From assembly GCA_963995525.1 (NCBI GenBank), contig OZ023213.1, positions 46,545,660-46,609,659 on the forward strand: DNA of 64,000 nt, in the 5' to 3' direction. The notes below the pieces were generated by a model. The model searched no databases, was not told the DNA's origin, and was given only the letters and a program-made list of their open reading frames with translations. The translations under genes were made by a program, and so were the position numbers. This DNA is from Escarpia spicata. Taxonomy: Eukaryota; Annelida; Polychaeta; Sabellida; Siboglinidae. Shown piece by piece: positions 11,590 through 54,980 of the stretch (positions within the stretch are counted from its first letter, which is position 1; every line of letters begins with the position of its first letter).

Positions 11590-13290
11590 CAAAAAAGATC
11601 CGCTTGAGAAGGAAACAGTTATGTTGGATTTTTGAAATGAACAGCGCCACTTGGGCGTTTTTTATTCAATTTCCCTGGTGGCAATGCCCAAAAAGGGCAC
11701 TTTCAGCTGCAAAAATAATAATTTATTATAATGTAGCATATATATAATATTATTTGATCGTTATATATAGATACCCGGTTTTTTTTACTCAGAATATGCA
11801 ATTCTGGAGCGAGGGAAGTAATTTTCGTTTCAGTTAAGGTGTCGAAGTCAAATAGTATTTGTGTATGTGTACGCGTGCGCGTGTGCGTGTGTGTCTTTCC
11901 CCGTGATATATTTTGTCATAATTAAAAGTACAGGTTTGGGGAAAATGCTGAATAATTTGCGCGCTCGCACAGGTATGCGATGGTTTCAGCGCGTGTCAGA
12001 CGTAGGATCTACGTCATGTGTCTTTGTTCAACATGACGAGACACGGAGAGAAAGTGAAGAGCATGTACAGTGCATTGAACACCAGTAGGCCCTATAGTCG
12101 TGATAATGTAGAATTGTCAAGTAAAATTCATATTGCTATGGTATGAGCACGAGGGTGTACGTAAGCCTATTGTGTCAACGTCTACTTCATGTTGCTAAGC
12201 AACATATATAGTCCATGATGTAGGGGCCGGTTTCCCGAAGTATTTGCCGCGCACGCACGATTCCTGCAGTTGTTAAATTATTTTTTTAACGTTTTACGCG
12301 CTTTACGTTGTACGTTCCGAACAACTGATTTACCCTATAAAAGACCTTAACAAGACCTTAACATACATTGGGTGCTACGTTACACTTGTGGGTTCGTAGA
12401 TTAATCTCTGAAAGTTTGGCGCCCGATGTGCAATTAGCTGTCTAATTAAGAGGAAAACGTTAGCAAACATACCCTATATATTCGATTATAGTACACGGGT
12501 GACGCTCCTCCCCTTTTGGACAGGTCCAATAGATCCGCCGTTGTTAGCATTCCGATTTCTGAAAATGTGGATTTTAACGTAGTTTTACCTGTCAACAAAA
12601 GTGTGGGTCTCTCATCGGATATTTTGGCCGAATTTCTCAGCAAATGTCGGTGGCTTCTTTTCCTCTCCGTCACACAACATAAGGGTTGCCATTTTTTGGC
12701 GCATGCCTTTGTCCGCTTACAGCCGATGTGAGATTGTAAATGGACAACCGTGGACATTGGATCGGGGGTCCATTTACTATGGCGCTGTTTGCCTACATGG
12801 ACCCCTTTTAAAAAAATGGAACTGTTTATGTTTTTATTGATTTTAAAATTATATACATGGTTTACTGATGTCTCGACATTAAACAAGTGCTATTCTGAAA
12901 GGCAAAATTGTACCAACGAAATTATCGAGACTGTTACAAAAAGTAGAAGATGCTGAAATGGCCATTATTGATCGATTTATATCAATAAGGTCTGGATACG
13001 TTTTTTGAACAATTCTGTTTTTTGTTATAGCACGTAGCACCAATTGACCCCTTCTAACTCTGTCAACACAATACAAATTACACTTTTACATGGTATAGGT
13101 CCATATACGACGGGGAGGGTGGTCTATTTACAATATCACACCGGCGGGTACACCTAACTAGTCTGCGGCAGGAAAGGGGAGCTAAACGTTGATTGAAAGG
13201 TTTTGCAAACGCATTTTGTTGATTGCATCTCGTCAATGTACCGTATAGTGCCACTTTGTGCGCAGTGTGAGATCGCCAGCAGTGCCACTG
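11590..13290. other. No gene recognised
   Basis: Short open frames only. The longest, 146 codons on the minus strand at 12446-12886, has no domain I recognise. No tandem array or element end was identified. Confidence 0.5.
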
Positions 13291-13297
13291 CGTCAAG

Positions 13298-13299
13298 AT

Positions 13300-13349
<50 letters not shown>

Positions 13350-13505
13350 GTGTGTGTGTGCGTGTGTGTGTGTGCGTGTGTGTGTACACGCGCGCGCGTG
13401 TGCGTGCATGTGCTCGTGCGTGTATGTGTACCTAGGTAAGTGTTTGTGTATATGTGCTCGTGCGTGTGTGCGTACGTGCATGCGTGCGTGCGTGTGTGTA
13501 TGCGT
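13298..13505. repeat. (TG)n microsatellite, interrupted
   Basis: A long TG tract with CG and CA interruptions (TGTGCGTG blocks). It makes spurious Cys/Val and His/Thr frames on the two strands. Confidence 0.95.
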
Positions 13506-13516
13506 GCTTGAGTTGT

Positions 13517-13825
13517 GCGCAGTGGGGCAGTGCATGGCTAGAGCTTCGGACTCTCGGGTTCGAATTCAATGCTGCGGTGTCGAACCATGGGCAAGTTCGT
13601 CCACTCTACGTTGCTCCAGTTCACTCAGCTGCATGCTATATACAGAGATGGATATTTGTGTACGAATAGTCTTCGCGCATTAATTGCAGCGTGAGTGGAT
13701 GCTTAATTCCCAGAGAAGTTGAGATGGTGTTCGATTGAACAGGTCTGCATGTCAGGATCGAAGTAAAGTGTAACGCGCTTTGAGCGGTCCTGAGGACAGG
13801 ATATTGCACTATATAAGAACTTACC
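13517..13825 (+). mobile_element. tRNA-derived SINE, copy 1
   Basis: The head has a tRNA-like region with GGCTAGAGCTTCGGA followed by a B-box-like GGGTTCGAATTC at 13557-13568. The body contains CCCAGAGAAGTTGAGATGGTG, and the tail reads GCGCTTTGAGC...CTATATAAGAACTTACC. Related copies lie at 43880-44115 (+) and 63497-63682 (-), which share the B box, the CCCAGAG-A-GT body and the ACTTACC end. Internal pol III promoter boxes and a shared tail are the hallmarks of a SINE. Confidence 0.75.
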
Positions 13826-14170
13826 ATTTCTTTTTTTAAATACATTGCGCATGCAATATCGTAAAAACAAAACCTTTCAGCACATGATACGAATTACATT
13901 GGTAATTACCTCAGCACTGGATAAAAGCTCGGATAAAGAGGTGATCAAGTCACAAAAACCTACAAAACTGTCCATTCGTCATACAGAACGCCCGCAATAT
14001 CGAACAATTAATGCATGTCGTTGGTCCCACATTCACAGCCGTTTATGCCGACTGCTGTTGACGTTTGCGCCAATGAAAATTTTTGTGTGCAATTTGATGT
14101 TTTTGGTGAGCCTGAATGTGTTTTGGCAAGTCTTAAGGGAGATGCAAATTGAGGTTTTCGGAGAGCCTCA

Positions 14171-14360
14171 ATGTGGAGTTTTTTGGCGAGTCTCAATGAG
14201 GTGTGGACACCTACACGTCTCCCTTCCACCCGGAGCTCCTGCCCACACTGCAACAAGATCAGCAGATCGAGAATCGGGCTCCTGGGTCACATCGGAACCC
14301 ACAACCGACCACTGCGGACGTCATCCTCGGTTCGAGGGAGCGCTGATGATGATGATGATG
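14171..14360 (+). pseudogene. LINE C-terminal zinc-finger relic
   Basis: A short frame contains CPHCNK...GLLGHIGTH, a Cys-x2-Cys-x12-His-x3-His finger, followed by Ser/Asp-rich sequence. LINE ORF2 proteins often end with a finger of this kind and the motif SRIGL. The adjacent GAT run and CA tract fit the 3' end of such an element. The rest of the LINE is absent. Confidence 0.5.
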
Positions 14361-14398
14361 GTCCCAATATTAATTTCGTTCCGGCGCCAGTGACACAA

Positions 14399-14410
14399 GT
14401 ACACACACAC

Positions 14411-14480
<70 letters not shown>
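14399..14480. repeat. (CA)n microsatellite
   Basis: Nearly pure CA dinucleotide tract of about 80 bp. Confidence 0.97.
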
Positions 14481-14482
<2 letters not shown>

Positions 14483-14499
14483 ATGTTTTTTTTGCAGTT

Positions 14500-15780
14500 A
14501 AAAAAAAGTGTGTCCGGACTTTTACATTCTCTAGAATCAACAAAGATGAACGTATAGCCATCTTTTAAGTACGTGATAGTGAAAAGCAGTCAAACTATCT
14601 GTAAGGTGCATGCTCAGTCTACTTCAACGGTCCAATAGTTTTAGAGATATAGCCTCTCAAAAATTAATAGTACCCCCAAAACCGTTTTGGGATTGTACAC
14701 TTTTACACCACTGATTTTAACTATTATAACTATTATGTATGGCATTGGAACCTTTCTTTTGCGTCTGTGTTTCAGAAACATGAAATTGTGACAAGTATAC
14801 AGTCGATCTATGAACATGTTGGAAACATTGTTTTGAGGGACCAATTTACGTTGTCCACAGATTTGATGTTTATTACGACATCCAAGATAAATATAATTCA
14901 AACACATCAAGAACCTTGATATTAGAAGGACTTAATGTTCCTATGATACAGAGGATGGTTGTATGTATATAAAAGGAAAATTATTTATATACTACCTCCA
15001 ACCAACAAATCATTAGACATGTTTGAAATCACAGAAGTGTTGCGATCCTTTTAAGAAATGTTTATTACGACATCCAGTTTCTCCTAAATTATATATTTCT
15101 CATCCTATTTATCACCAGTACCAGTTAGATTATGCTGTAAGAAGTCAAATAATACAAATCTTCCCGCACGTGTATTGTAATGTATGCCCAATAGCTCGGC
15201 TAAATAACAAAAAAACACTACGATGCTTATTGCGATATCGCCGTTTATTACCACACCCGGACCTTGTGGAGGACGCATTTTGAGGTAATATGTACAGTAT
15301 CTTATAGCGTAGCCATGTGTCTCGTAGGGGTACCTATTTACCATAGTAATTGTGTTTAAGCATATTCATTGGTTTAGTGATAGTGATAGTAAAATGTCAG
15401 TGTCTTTCCAAAACCATATTGTACGTATAAATATGTGGTTATTATTTTTAATAATATGCATGAATGAGATACATACACTATCCTAATAAAATAGTCAAAT
15501 ACATTTAGAATATTGGCATGTGCTCCCGTAGTATTAGCTAACCGAAAAAATAACATATTGGAATTTAATGATACATACTTAATTTTGTTTAATGATTTTT
15601 CATATTTACTAAATATGGATTTTGTTCTTCTATGACGGGAACAAGTGAAGGAAGGATAATGGGAAACTATCAACACAAATTTAACTTTCTAAAACAGAGA
15701 AATCAACTATTGAGTTTTGTTTAAACAAAATTAAAGAATATCATTTTAATGCAGCGGGTTTCAGTGCAGAATGGCGATCT
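14500..15780. other. AT-rich region, no gene recognised
   Basis: Only short frames without recognisable domains. No repeat structure stood out. Confidence 0.5.
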
Positions 15781-16255
15781 GTCTTAATAGGGCCGAAGTA
15801 ATCCTGGTAGTTGTTTGAAGAAGGACTTGAGAAGGCCCCGGACCACTTGTCTGAGCTGCAGTGAAAGGCAGTATCCATGTACCATCAAGAGAGAGGCACA
15901 TCTCTCCATTCAGAGTGTCAAAATGTTATGGTAATTAGTGGCCTGCATACGGCGACCTCACATAAATCGTGAAGAAGTTGGTGTTGTCTCCAACTTCAAG
16001 AAGCGGTACTGGTGCTAAGCCAACCAGATAGTAGTACCCAGTGTACATGTTTTAATATATTTTGATGACATATTGCCAAATGGAAGGCAAACAACACAGT
16101 ATGTTGTTGGTACTGTTGAAACAATGATGTATACGTGTACGTATTACGACGTCCACGTGTTACATTTACATACTTTTCCATTGTTTTCACAATTATTCGC
16201 CAATCAATGAAATTGGCAATGTAAATATGTCGTGTACATACGTTAGGCAAGTCGA

Positions 16256-17240
16256 ATGGAGAGAGACGACAGGGAGAGAGTTGAGGATACTGCAAGACTG
16301 AAGGAGAATAGCAGTGGCAAGAAAACTGAGGAAAGGAGATTGAGAGGAGAGAAGGTGATTGGAGGGGAAGAAATTGGAAAATCGACAACAGAAAACGTGA
16401 CAAGCGTGAAGGTGACAGGGAAGAAAGTGACTGTAGAGAAGGAGGGAGGGAAGATGGAACGGGAAAGGAAAGAGGAAAATGAGACGGGACGAAAGAAGAA
16501 GGGACAAAAGGAAGTGAGAGCAAATGTGATAGAAGAGAAGTCGATAAAAGGGACGCTGACAGGAGGAAAGGTGACAAGAGAAAAAGCGACAGGAAAGAAT
16601 GGATCGGAAGAGAATGTGACAGGAGAGAAGACGGCAGGGGGGGAAGACAACAACCAGACAGATGCAAACCGAAGAAGGAGCTATTCTAAGGCTGTGATTG
16701 AGGGGGCAATGAGGAAAGAGAGGGTGTTTATGGGTGACTCCATTATGAGAAAGACGGACAAGACACTGAGCGAGGGGAATGACATCGTTGTTTGTTTACC
16801 GGGGGCTAGGATTGAACATGTAACTGACAGGGTAGAGAAGGTATTGGGACATGGCAAGGGGGGGGTCTATACTGGTACATGTAGGAACAAATAATGCAGA
16901 CAGGGAGGGAACAACTGCGATAGTACAGAAGTATAGACAGTTAGTGAGGAAGCTAAAGAAGACGAGAGTCGAACAGGTTATTTTGTCAGGAATTTTGCCC
17001 GTAATGGGAGGAAGGGGGGCAACGTATAGAAACTGCAAGAGGATGGCGATCAATGCACTAGCTGAGCAGATGTGTGAAGAAGAGGGGGTGGGATTCACAG
17101 ATTTATGGGGATACTTTGTTGGGAGGGAAGATATGTACATGAGAGATGGCCTCCATCTTAGTGGAAAGGGGGCAGCAGTTTTCTCAGAGAATCTGCTGCA
17201 ATCTGTTGACAGTGGGACAGGTTGCATCTATTTAAACTAG
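16256..17240 (+). pseudogene. LINE ORF1 with SGNH/GDSL esterase-like domain
   Basis: The first 150 residues are a Lys/Glu-rich, repetitive, low-complexity region. A domain with the landmarks of SGNH hydrolases follows: MGDSIMR supplies the nucleophilic Ser block, HVGTNN the Asn block, and RDGLHLSGKG the terminal Asp-x-x-His block. ORF1 proteins of CR1 and L2 elements are known to carry such esterase domains, of unclear role in transposition. The frame breaks in the G run at 16859-16866, so the Ser block (frame 16256-16894) and the Asn and His blocks (frame 16851-17240) are on different frames. The three blocks are otherwise intact. Confidence 0.85.
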
Positions 17241-17262
17241 ATTCGCAGGGGGACTCACAGAA

Positions 17263-17992
17263 AAGCCTGAAAATGGAGGCATAGATAAAGACAGCACAAA
17301 TAAATCAACAAATAACAGTCTGGAAAACTCTTCTGAAGCTGGATATAAATGTGTTTGTTTAAATGCAAGGAGTATAGTAAACAAAAGAAATGAACTAAAC
17401 ATTATGGTAGAAGATATTGACCCTCATATAATAGGTATAACCGAATCCTGGACCACCACTGATATATCAGATGCTGAATTGGGACTGACAGGATATGTAA
17501 TGTTTAGAAAAGATAGAATAGGAAGAAAGGGAGGTGGAGTTATTTTATATATTAAAGAATCTATTCAGGCTTATGAAATAAAATTAGAAAGAGAAGCAGA
17601 TTGCGAAGAAGCTGTTTGGTGTAACATAGTTACAGGAAACTCAACGTTAACAGTTGGGTTAGTTTATCGAAGTCCAAACATAAGCATAGAAGAGAATGAA
17701 AAAATACAAAACGCTATAAGGGAAGTAAACAAACGGGACTGTATTATTATGGGGGATTTTAACCATGGGCATATACAATGGAAATCTCTACAGAATATGG
17801 GGAGAGAGGACCACAAGTTTTTAGTTTTAGTTCAAGATACATTCCTTTCTCAACATGTGTTAGAACCAGCCAGGGGTGAGAATGTGTTAGACATAGTTTT
17901 GTCCTCACAGAATGAATTAGTTGACAATGTCAAGATATGTGAGCCACTGGGGAGTAGCGATCACAACCAGATACATTTTACCATCAAATAAA
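17263..17992 (+). pseudogene. LINE ORF2 endonuclease domain
   Basis: This frame is an exonuclease-endonuclease-phosphatase domain of the APE type used by LINEs to nick target DNA. Visible motifs are VCLNARSIVNK, ITESW with the metal-binding Glu, GGGVILYI, GLVYRSP, IMGDFNH with the Asp/Asn pair, and GSSDHNQI with the C-terminal Asp-His. The reading frame is open from about 17236 with no obvious start codon before 17404. It ends at a TAA that a one-base frame change has exposed, and the RT part follows in another frame. Confidence 0.9.
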
Positions 17993-20138
17993 ATCAGAAA
18001 GGAATAGCAAAAAGCAGTATAGGAGAAATTTCCACAAAGGAAGGTATAAGGACATGAGGAAATATTTAGCAAAGATAGACTGGTATAAGACACTGACAAA
18101 TATGACGGCAACAGAATGCTGGAATATATTAAAGAGTGAAATTAAGTGCATAATCGATAAATTTGTACCCTTCAAAAAACAAGGAAAACGGTCCAAAAAG
18201 AAACACTTATCGAAAGAAGCCATTAGAAAAATTAAGTATAAACAAATGATGTGGAAGTCATATAGATGTACTGGAAATGATGAAGACTACAAAAATTATA
18301 AAGAAGCACTTAACCAAGCTACAGCTGAAATTAGAAATTCAAAGAGAAGCTATGAACAACAATTAGCTAGTAATATAAAACATGACAGCAAGAGTTTTTA
18401 TGCGTATGTTCGAAGCAAACAGAAAGTTCAAGATAAGGTCGGTCCTCTAGAAGATAGTGCTGGAAATATAATATCAGAGGGATTCATAATGGCAGAAGAC
18501 CTGAATGAGTACTTTAGTTCAGTGTTTACCAGGGAAGATATTAGTTCACTGCCAATACCAGAGGCTAAGTTCAAGGGGGCAGATTTAGACTATTTAGGAC
18601 AATTAATTGTAACCCCGGAAATGGTAGCTAAGAAAATAAGGGCTATGAAGGATAATAAATCACCTAGAGTGGATGGTATTCCACCCAAACTACTATTGGA
18701 AATTGTAGAACAAATTAGCATACCACTTGCAACAGTTTTCAACTTGTCATTAGAAGAGGGAGTGGTTCCTTTAGAATGGAAAGAAGCAAACATTATACCG
18801 TTATTCAAAAAAGGTTCGAGAAACAAGTCAGAGAACTATAGACCAGTGAGTTTAACATCAGTGATTTGTAAATTATTAGAAAGACTAATTAAAGATCACA
18901 TGGTGGATTTTCTTGTTAAACAAAACTTGATAAACCCATCTCAACATGGTTTTTTTAAAGCGAGGTCATGCTTAACAAATATGTTATGTTTTTTGGAAGA
19001 CATAATTAAGTGGGTAGATGAGGGATCACCAGTAGATATCGTCTACTTAGATTTTCAAAAAGCTTTTGACAAAGTACCACATCAAAGATTACTGCTTAAA
19101 CTAAAGGCCCATGGCATAGGAAATGGTATAATAAACTGGATAGAACAATGGCTGATTGACAGAAGACAACGTGTAGTAGTTGATGGGGAGGCTTCAAACT
19201 AGAAATCGGTATTGAGTGGGATACCACAGGGATCAGTATTAGGTCCTATATTATTCTTAATATACATCAACGATTTGGATGATGAAATAACAAGCAAGGT
19301 GTTGAAATTTGCGGATGATACAAAAGTGTTTAGAAGGATTAAAAGTGATGGAGATAGACAGCATTTACAAGATGATCTTGACAGGTTGATCAAATGGTCT
19401 GAAAAGTGGCAAATGATGTTCAATTTTGGGAAATGTAAATGCCTCCACATAGGACATGGGAACGAAGAAGTAGAATATACAATGGGGGGTACTGTACTAA
19501 GTACTACTGTAAAAGAAAAGGACTTAGGGTTAACCGTTAGTGCTGATATGAAGATTTCAGAGCAGTGCGGAATTGCAGCTTCAAAGGGAAATCAAATCCT
19601 TGGATTAATTAGGCGAAACATAACGTATAAGGAAAAAGAGCTAATAATACCGCTGTACAAAACAATAGTTAGGCCTCATTTAGAATATTGTATTCAAGCG
19701 TGGAGGCCATATCGCAGGAAGGACATAGATATGCTAGAAAGAGTGCAGAGGAGAGCAACTAAAATGATACCAAATCTGAAGGATCTTAGTTATGAAATAC
19801 GCCTAAAAAAATGCGGTTTAACAACATTAGAGACCAGGAGATTGAGAGGAGATCAGATAGAAGTGTTTAAAATATTGAAGGGTTATGAAAATATTGATAG
19901 AAATATGTTTTTCTCAGTTAAGAAAGATAGAAGGACTAGAGGACATGATCTTGCATTAGCAAAGGAGCAGAGTAGATTGGATATAAGAAAGTTTTCATTT
20001 TCACAAAGGACTGTAAATGAATGGAACAGATTACCTGCTGATTGTGTGGGTGCTAGTAGTGTGAATGTTTAAAAATAAAATCGACACATACCTCAGACGG
20101 GCGGGATACACAGAGATAAAAGGGTCGGACTCTCGATA
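17993..20138 (+). pseudogene. LINE ORF2 reverse transcriptase
   Basis: The RT runs through NYRPVSLTSV, SQHGFFKARSC, VYLDFQKAFDKVPH, GIPQGSVLGP and the catalytic FADDTK (F-A-D-D in place of the more usual Y-A-D-D). The C-terminal region contains LEYCIQAWRPY and RRATKMIP, typical of CR1/jockey-group ORF2. A TAG at 19199-19201 lies just upstream of GIPQGS, where Trp is usual, so TGG to TAG is likely. A further frame change near 20070 splits off the last two dozen codons. It would copy element RNA at the nicked target. Confidence 0.92.
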
Positions 20139-20454
20139 AGCCAAAGGCTTCCTTGTCCACCTGCTACCTAGAGTTAATTCTCTGGGTGGCAATCTTGTTA
20201 AATCTTGTTAAATGTTCGATAAACAATACGTATTTTCCCATAGACATCAAACAAATATAAAGAATGGTGTTTGGTATAGTTTTTAGTTAAATGTATAGTG
20301 CAGAAAATATGCTATCATTAGGGGTAGAATATTTATCGTGAAAGCAAGAACGACCACTTCCCTATGTATTGTTTTTATCAAAGGTGAATGGAAGCATTCA
20401 CACACATTGCAAAATTTCCTTTTATGTATTGTCATACTCGGAGTAAGAAATACA

Positions 20455-20657
20455 ACGTACCCTTTTTTCACTTTCCCTTATTACTGTATCTAGCATCCGT
20501 TGTAGATTTATTTCATTCTCACCAATCAATACCGTGTCATCTGCATATCGTAAATGATTCATGTTGTATCCCCCTACTTGAATACCTGGCATATCTTCTA
20601 ATGTACGTAAGATGATCTCACCGTATAGCGAAAAGAGATCGGGGGATAGGACATCAC
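20455..20657 (-). pseudogene. LINE reverse transcriptase fragment (left arm)
   Basis: Read on the minus strand, 20657 down to 20455 encodes VLSPDLFSLYGE, then a GYNMNHLRYADDT segment with the catalytic YADD (codons around 20538-20549), then a helical ERMLDT-like region. It is unlike the CR1-like element next door, so it comes from a different LINE. It is truncated at both ends, and its first 80 bp recur inverted at 20981-21095. Confidence 0.8.
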
Positions 20658-20720
20658 GTTTCCATCAATGTTCAAACTATATAAATGCTGGAAAGTTTGA
20701 ACATTGATGGAAACATGATG

Positions 20721-20940
<220 letters not shown>

Positions 20941-20998
20941 TACCAGAGTTCGTAATGAAGAAATTATATAAATGCTGGAGAGTTTGAACATTGATGGA

Positions 20999-21095
20999 AA
21001 CGTGATGCAAGACAAGGGTGTGTCCTATCCCCCGATCTCTTTTCACTATACTGTGAGATCATCTTACGTACATTAGAAGATATGGCAGGTATTCA
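20999..21095 (+). pseudogene. LINE reverse transcriptase fragment (right arm)
   Basis: The plus strand reads RDARQGCVLSPDLFSLYCE and on to EDMAGI, the RQG-C-x-LSP box of LINE RTs. It is a second copy, in opposite orientation, of the left-arm fragment. Confidence 0.75.
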
Positions 21096-21126
21096 TATAT
21101 ACCTATATATATATATATATATATAC

Positions 21127-22600
21127 ATGAGCGGATATTCCCCACGCTACTAGTTGGCGAAGACAATAATTATTAGTTTATTTAACCGGGTAAGGTGTAT
21201 TTGCCCTACTTCAAGAACATCGGCAGTAGCAGCAACACCAAAAACAACAACACATAGTTTCATTACAACCGGCTCAGCACACGTGTGTTTTCTTTCTTAT
21301 AAATATAAAATTAGTTTAGACCCTCATATATTTTGTATTTTAATGTTTTACTTGATCATTTCGCGCACATATGCAACCAAATCACGAAGTCTGTTGTGTG
21401 TGCTAGCCTGCTTAGTGATATCGTGTATAACGCACTTTCCCCTACACGGATGTTACTGAGTCGGCAAATCTATTTCTTTTGTTCCTAAAATGGAAGACAC
21501 CTCCGTGGGTCTTCAATGTGTTTGTACGCAGTTGGTTCAATTTAAATTGTACATTGTAGTGCCATATGTAGATCTGGGGGGCGGGGTTGGGGGACTCGTG
21601 CCCCCTAGGATTTTGAAATTTGGCCACGCTATGCGTGCGCTAGAGTGGCATGCTCTAAGACCTTTTGGATGTGTTTCCGTTACATATCCCCTAGACGTTC
21701 CGAAAGTTTATTATAAACGCCTTCCGATCCGACAGCGTGACGGCGGAGTGGCGACAGCGGAGTGGTGGTTAAGCTCCGGCGGAAATTCTTCACAAGAACC
21801 TCCCAACTTCTGATGTCAAGATCCGACAGCTGAGTCGTGCTGAAGCTTCTGCTCAGTCCACCCAATATAAATTTGGTTCGGCCGCCAGTGGTTTTTTGCG
21901 AGCCTGAAAGAATGTGTGCAAATGGAGGTTTTGCCCACCCTAGACTAATCTCTCTGGATCCGTCTCTGAGTATGTTCAATAAACTACTATAGTATATGGC
22001 CTGCATGCCCGCATGGTAAGGGGGTGCGATGGTTATGTACGGTAAAGATTCTCCAGAGGGATACAGTTAAGTGTGTTGGAAGCCCCAAGGGGTACAGTTG
22101 GAGGTATCAAGCAGTCGTCCTGTTTGACGTTTTTGCATACCTGCAACCGCAGGTCGATAAAACTATTGAATGTGCCCCCTTTACTCTTGCCCCTATATAT
22201 TTGGAATGTGCAACCGTTTAGGTGAATCTCAAGAGGGTGTGGAGGAGGTTTTAGGTGAGCTTCCAATTTTTTTTATGAATTTCGTTCGGCCGTCAGTGGA
22301 GAATTTGGCTTTCCTCTAGACTTCCCTCTCTTGATCCGCGCCTATATACATTAAATGAAAGAAATAGGGTGATCATGGGAGTTGTACAACACGGTAACAC
22401 AGATATGCACCCCCACAACGTGGAACCTTTTAGAGAAATAATGCTCATCAGCCGCGGCTCCAGAGGGAGCGGCGTTGGGAGGATGTACATGTCCCCGGTT
22501 TTGTTTGAACGAGTGTCAATGGAGTGTTCAGTTGGATGTCTTGCGGATCCAGTGTGTGTGTGGTTAGTATTTTCGTATAAAATTTACATATTATAAAAGT
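21127..22600. other. No gene recognised; probable old transposon debris
   Basis: The segment GGTTCGGCCGCCAGTGG at about 21876 and a diverged relative at about 22285 suggest two degraded copies of one repeat family. No intact element ends or coding region could be assigned. Confidence 0.4.
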
Positions 22601-22639
22601 ACACAATAAAAGAAGTACTCCTATATAATTTTTTATATA

Positions 22640-23135
22640 TAATAAAATGTATTTATAACAAGTCTTTCAAAATATTTAATGTAAAATGTATTTTTAATAT
22701 AAAAAGTACTTTCTATACAAAGCACATTCTATATAAATAACTTTCTACACAAAGCACTTTTGTACAAATAACTTGTTTTATACAAAGCACTTTTTATGCA
22801 GCGTCCTTTCTATACAACGCACTTTCTACTCACAGGCGTCGGAACTGCGGGGGAGGGGCTTGGGGGCTTAGCCCCAATATTTGTTTGTGGTGAGGGGCTG
22901 GAAGAATGTTTAGCCCCCTCAATATTTTTGTGTCGGCAAAGGGGTGCAGTTGGAGGTTATGGTGAGCCTCGTGGCGAGTGCTGTTAGAGTGTTTGGTACG
23001 CCTCGGGGTGAGGGTGGGGTGCAGTTGAAGGGTTTTGGTGAGCCTCAGCCTCCCAAATAGTCACCATTCTGACGCCTATTCTATCGAAAGTACATTCTAT
23101 ACAAAGTACTTTATGGGTAAAGTGCGTTTTATACA
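22640..23135. repeat. Degenerate ~17-20 bp tandem repeat
   Basis: Loose repeats of a TCTATACAAAGCACTTT-like unit run from about 22640 to 22830 and resume at 23084-23135. The element at 22834-23077 interrupts them. Confidence 0.7.
22834..23077. mobile_element. Probable small MITE
   Basis: The segment begins AGGCGTCGGAA and ends TTCTGACGCCT, an imperfect terminal inverted repeat of 11 bp, and it interrupts a tandem repeat present on both sides. It is G-rich and non-coding. No target duplication was seen, so the class is open. Confidence 0.45.
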
Positions 23136-23160
23136 AAGGCGCAGGCAGGCAGGCAGGCAG

Positions 23161-23191
<31 letters not shown>
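23136..23191. repeat. (GCAG)n(GCAC)n microsatellite
   Basis: About 56 bp of tetranucleotide repeats, GGCA then CGCA type. Confidence 0.95.
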
Positions 23192-23596
23192 GACCGTGTA
23201 GTAATTTTAGAAATTGAAAAGGATTAATTAAATTTATATATTTCCTATTTAAGTTTAACTGATGTGTATCTCTCATATTGAGCCTCAAGTAAATAGCTAT
23301 AATTTGCTCAACTGCTATGCCTATGGCATTGCGCGGCAATGCAGTGTGCATTAGACACTATTATATTATGCCGCCAAGATTATTCCAAATTGGCCTAAGA
23401 CTACTAACTAGCTGCGCCATACAACTACTTATGATCTATAAGCTCAAAATACGCTTATACATTTACCGGCAGTTATATAGAAACGCATTACGTCACGATT
23501 GAAAGGCTGACTAATACCGGATCCTTGAATGTGACGCGAGGGCGAACCCACTGGGCGTACACATTCTGTACGACATCCAGCAAGACGCACGAATGA

Positions 23597-23609
23597 ATGC
23601 GCATGCGTA
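23597..23609. promoter_or_regulatory. NRF1-like palindrome, possible coronin promoter
   Basis: The sequence AATGCGCATGCGT contains the palindromic TGCGCATGCG core recognised by NRF1-type factors in animals. It lies about 210 bp before the coronin start codon, where a promoter or leader exon is expected. A GTAGGT at 23702-23707 could be the donor of a non-coding leader exon. No TATA box is evident. This is inference from position and motif. Confidence 0.35.
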
Positions 23610-23641
23610 GAAGGTCAGTCCGGTTAACTTTGGCTCAGTGA

Positions 23642-54569
<30,928 letters not shown>

Positions 54570-54787
54570 ATTGTAGTCAATCAACGGACATTGATCCAGT
54601 GCACAATATTTGTATTACAACTTGCGCTGTGTGTGCGCGTCACGTACACGTTTTTACAGCGGCTTAGTCGGGACATGTTTCGTAGTTCAAGTGTATGTAT
54701 ATATTTCAATATATATATTTGTTTATAATGCTAGTTTTTGAGGGCGGTCATTGTGGAAGCAGGCGGAGTTGATATGAAGTGATAAAT

Positions 54788-54980
54788 GATACTCTCTGGT
54801 TGTCACTGGTTGTCAGCCAGTCTGATACTCGTTTGGTTGTCAACCAGTCTTATACTTGCTGGTTGTCAACCAGTCTTATACTCGCTGATTGTCACCAGCC
54901 TGATACTTGCTGGTTGTCAACCAGTTTGATACTCTCTGGTTGTCAACCAGTCTGATACTTGCTGGTTGTCAACGAGTCCA
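54788..54980. repeat. 26-bp repeat with hairpin core, 3' UTR
   Basis: About seven units of GATACTTGCTGGTTGTCAAC-CAGTCT. Several contain the perfect palindrome CTGGTTG-T-CAACCAG (for example 54859-54873, 54910-54924 and 54936-54950). It starts about 220 bp after the 10b stop. Confidence 0.85.

Larger units (their letters stand above)
15780..20215 (+). mobile_element. CR1-like non-LTR retrotransposon (LINE)
   Basis: The element has an ORF1 ending in an SGNH-hydrolase-like domain (to 17240), then an ORF2 with an apurinic-type endonuclease and a reverse transcriptase (to about 20138). The 3' end carries a short direct repeat, ATCTTGTTAA twice at about 20190-20210, as in CR1-type elements that end in short tandem repeats rather than poly(A). 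Frameshifts near 16860, 17988 and 20070 and a stop at 19199-19201 inactivate it. The 5' limit is uncertain; a Cys-rich stretch near 15848-15890 (CLSCSERQYPC) may be part of ORF1. Confidence 0.85.

Noticed and set aside
12446..12886. 146-codon minus-strand frame
   Set aside because: No domain recognised, and the surrounding DNA shows no exon or transposon signals.
13203..13689. Val/Cys-rich or Thr/His-rich proteins at microsatellites (also 14287-14557 and 20598-21015)
   Set aside because: These are translations of TG/CA repeats.
15996..16667. Ser/Leu/Pro-rich minus-strand frame of 223 codons
   Set aside because: It is the complement of the Lys/Glu-rich LINE ORF1 region.
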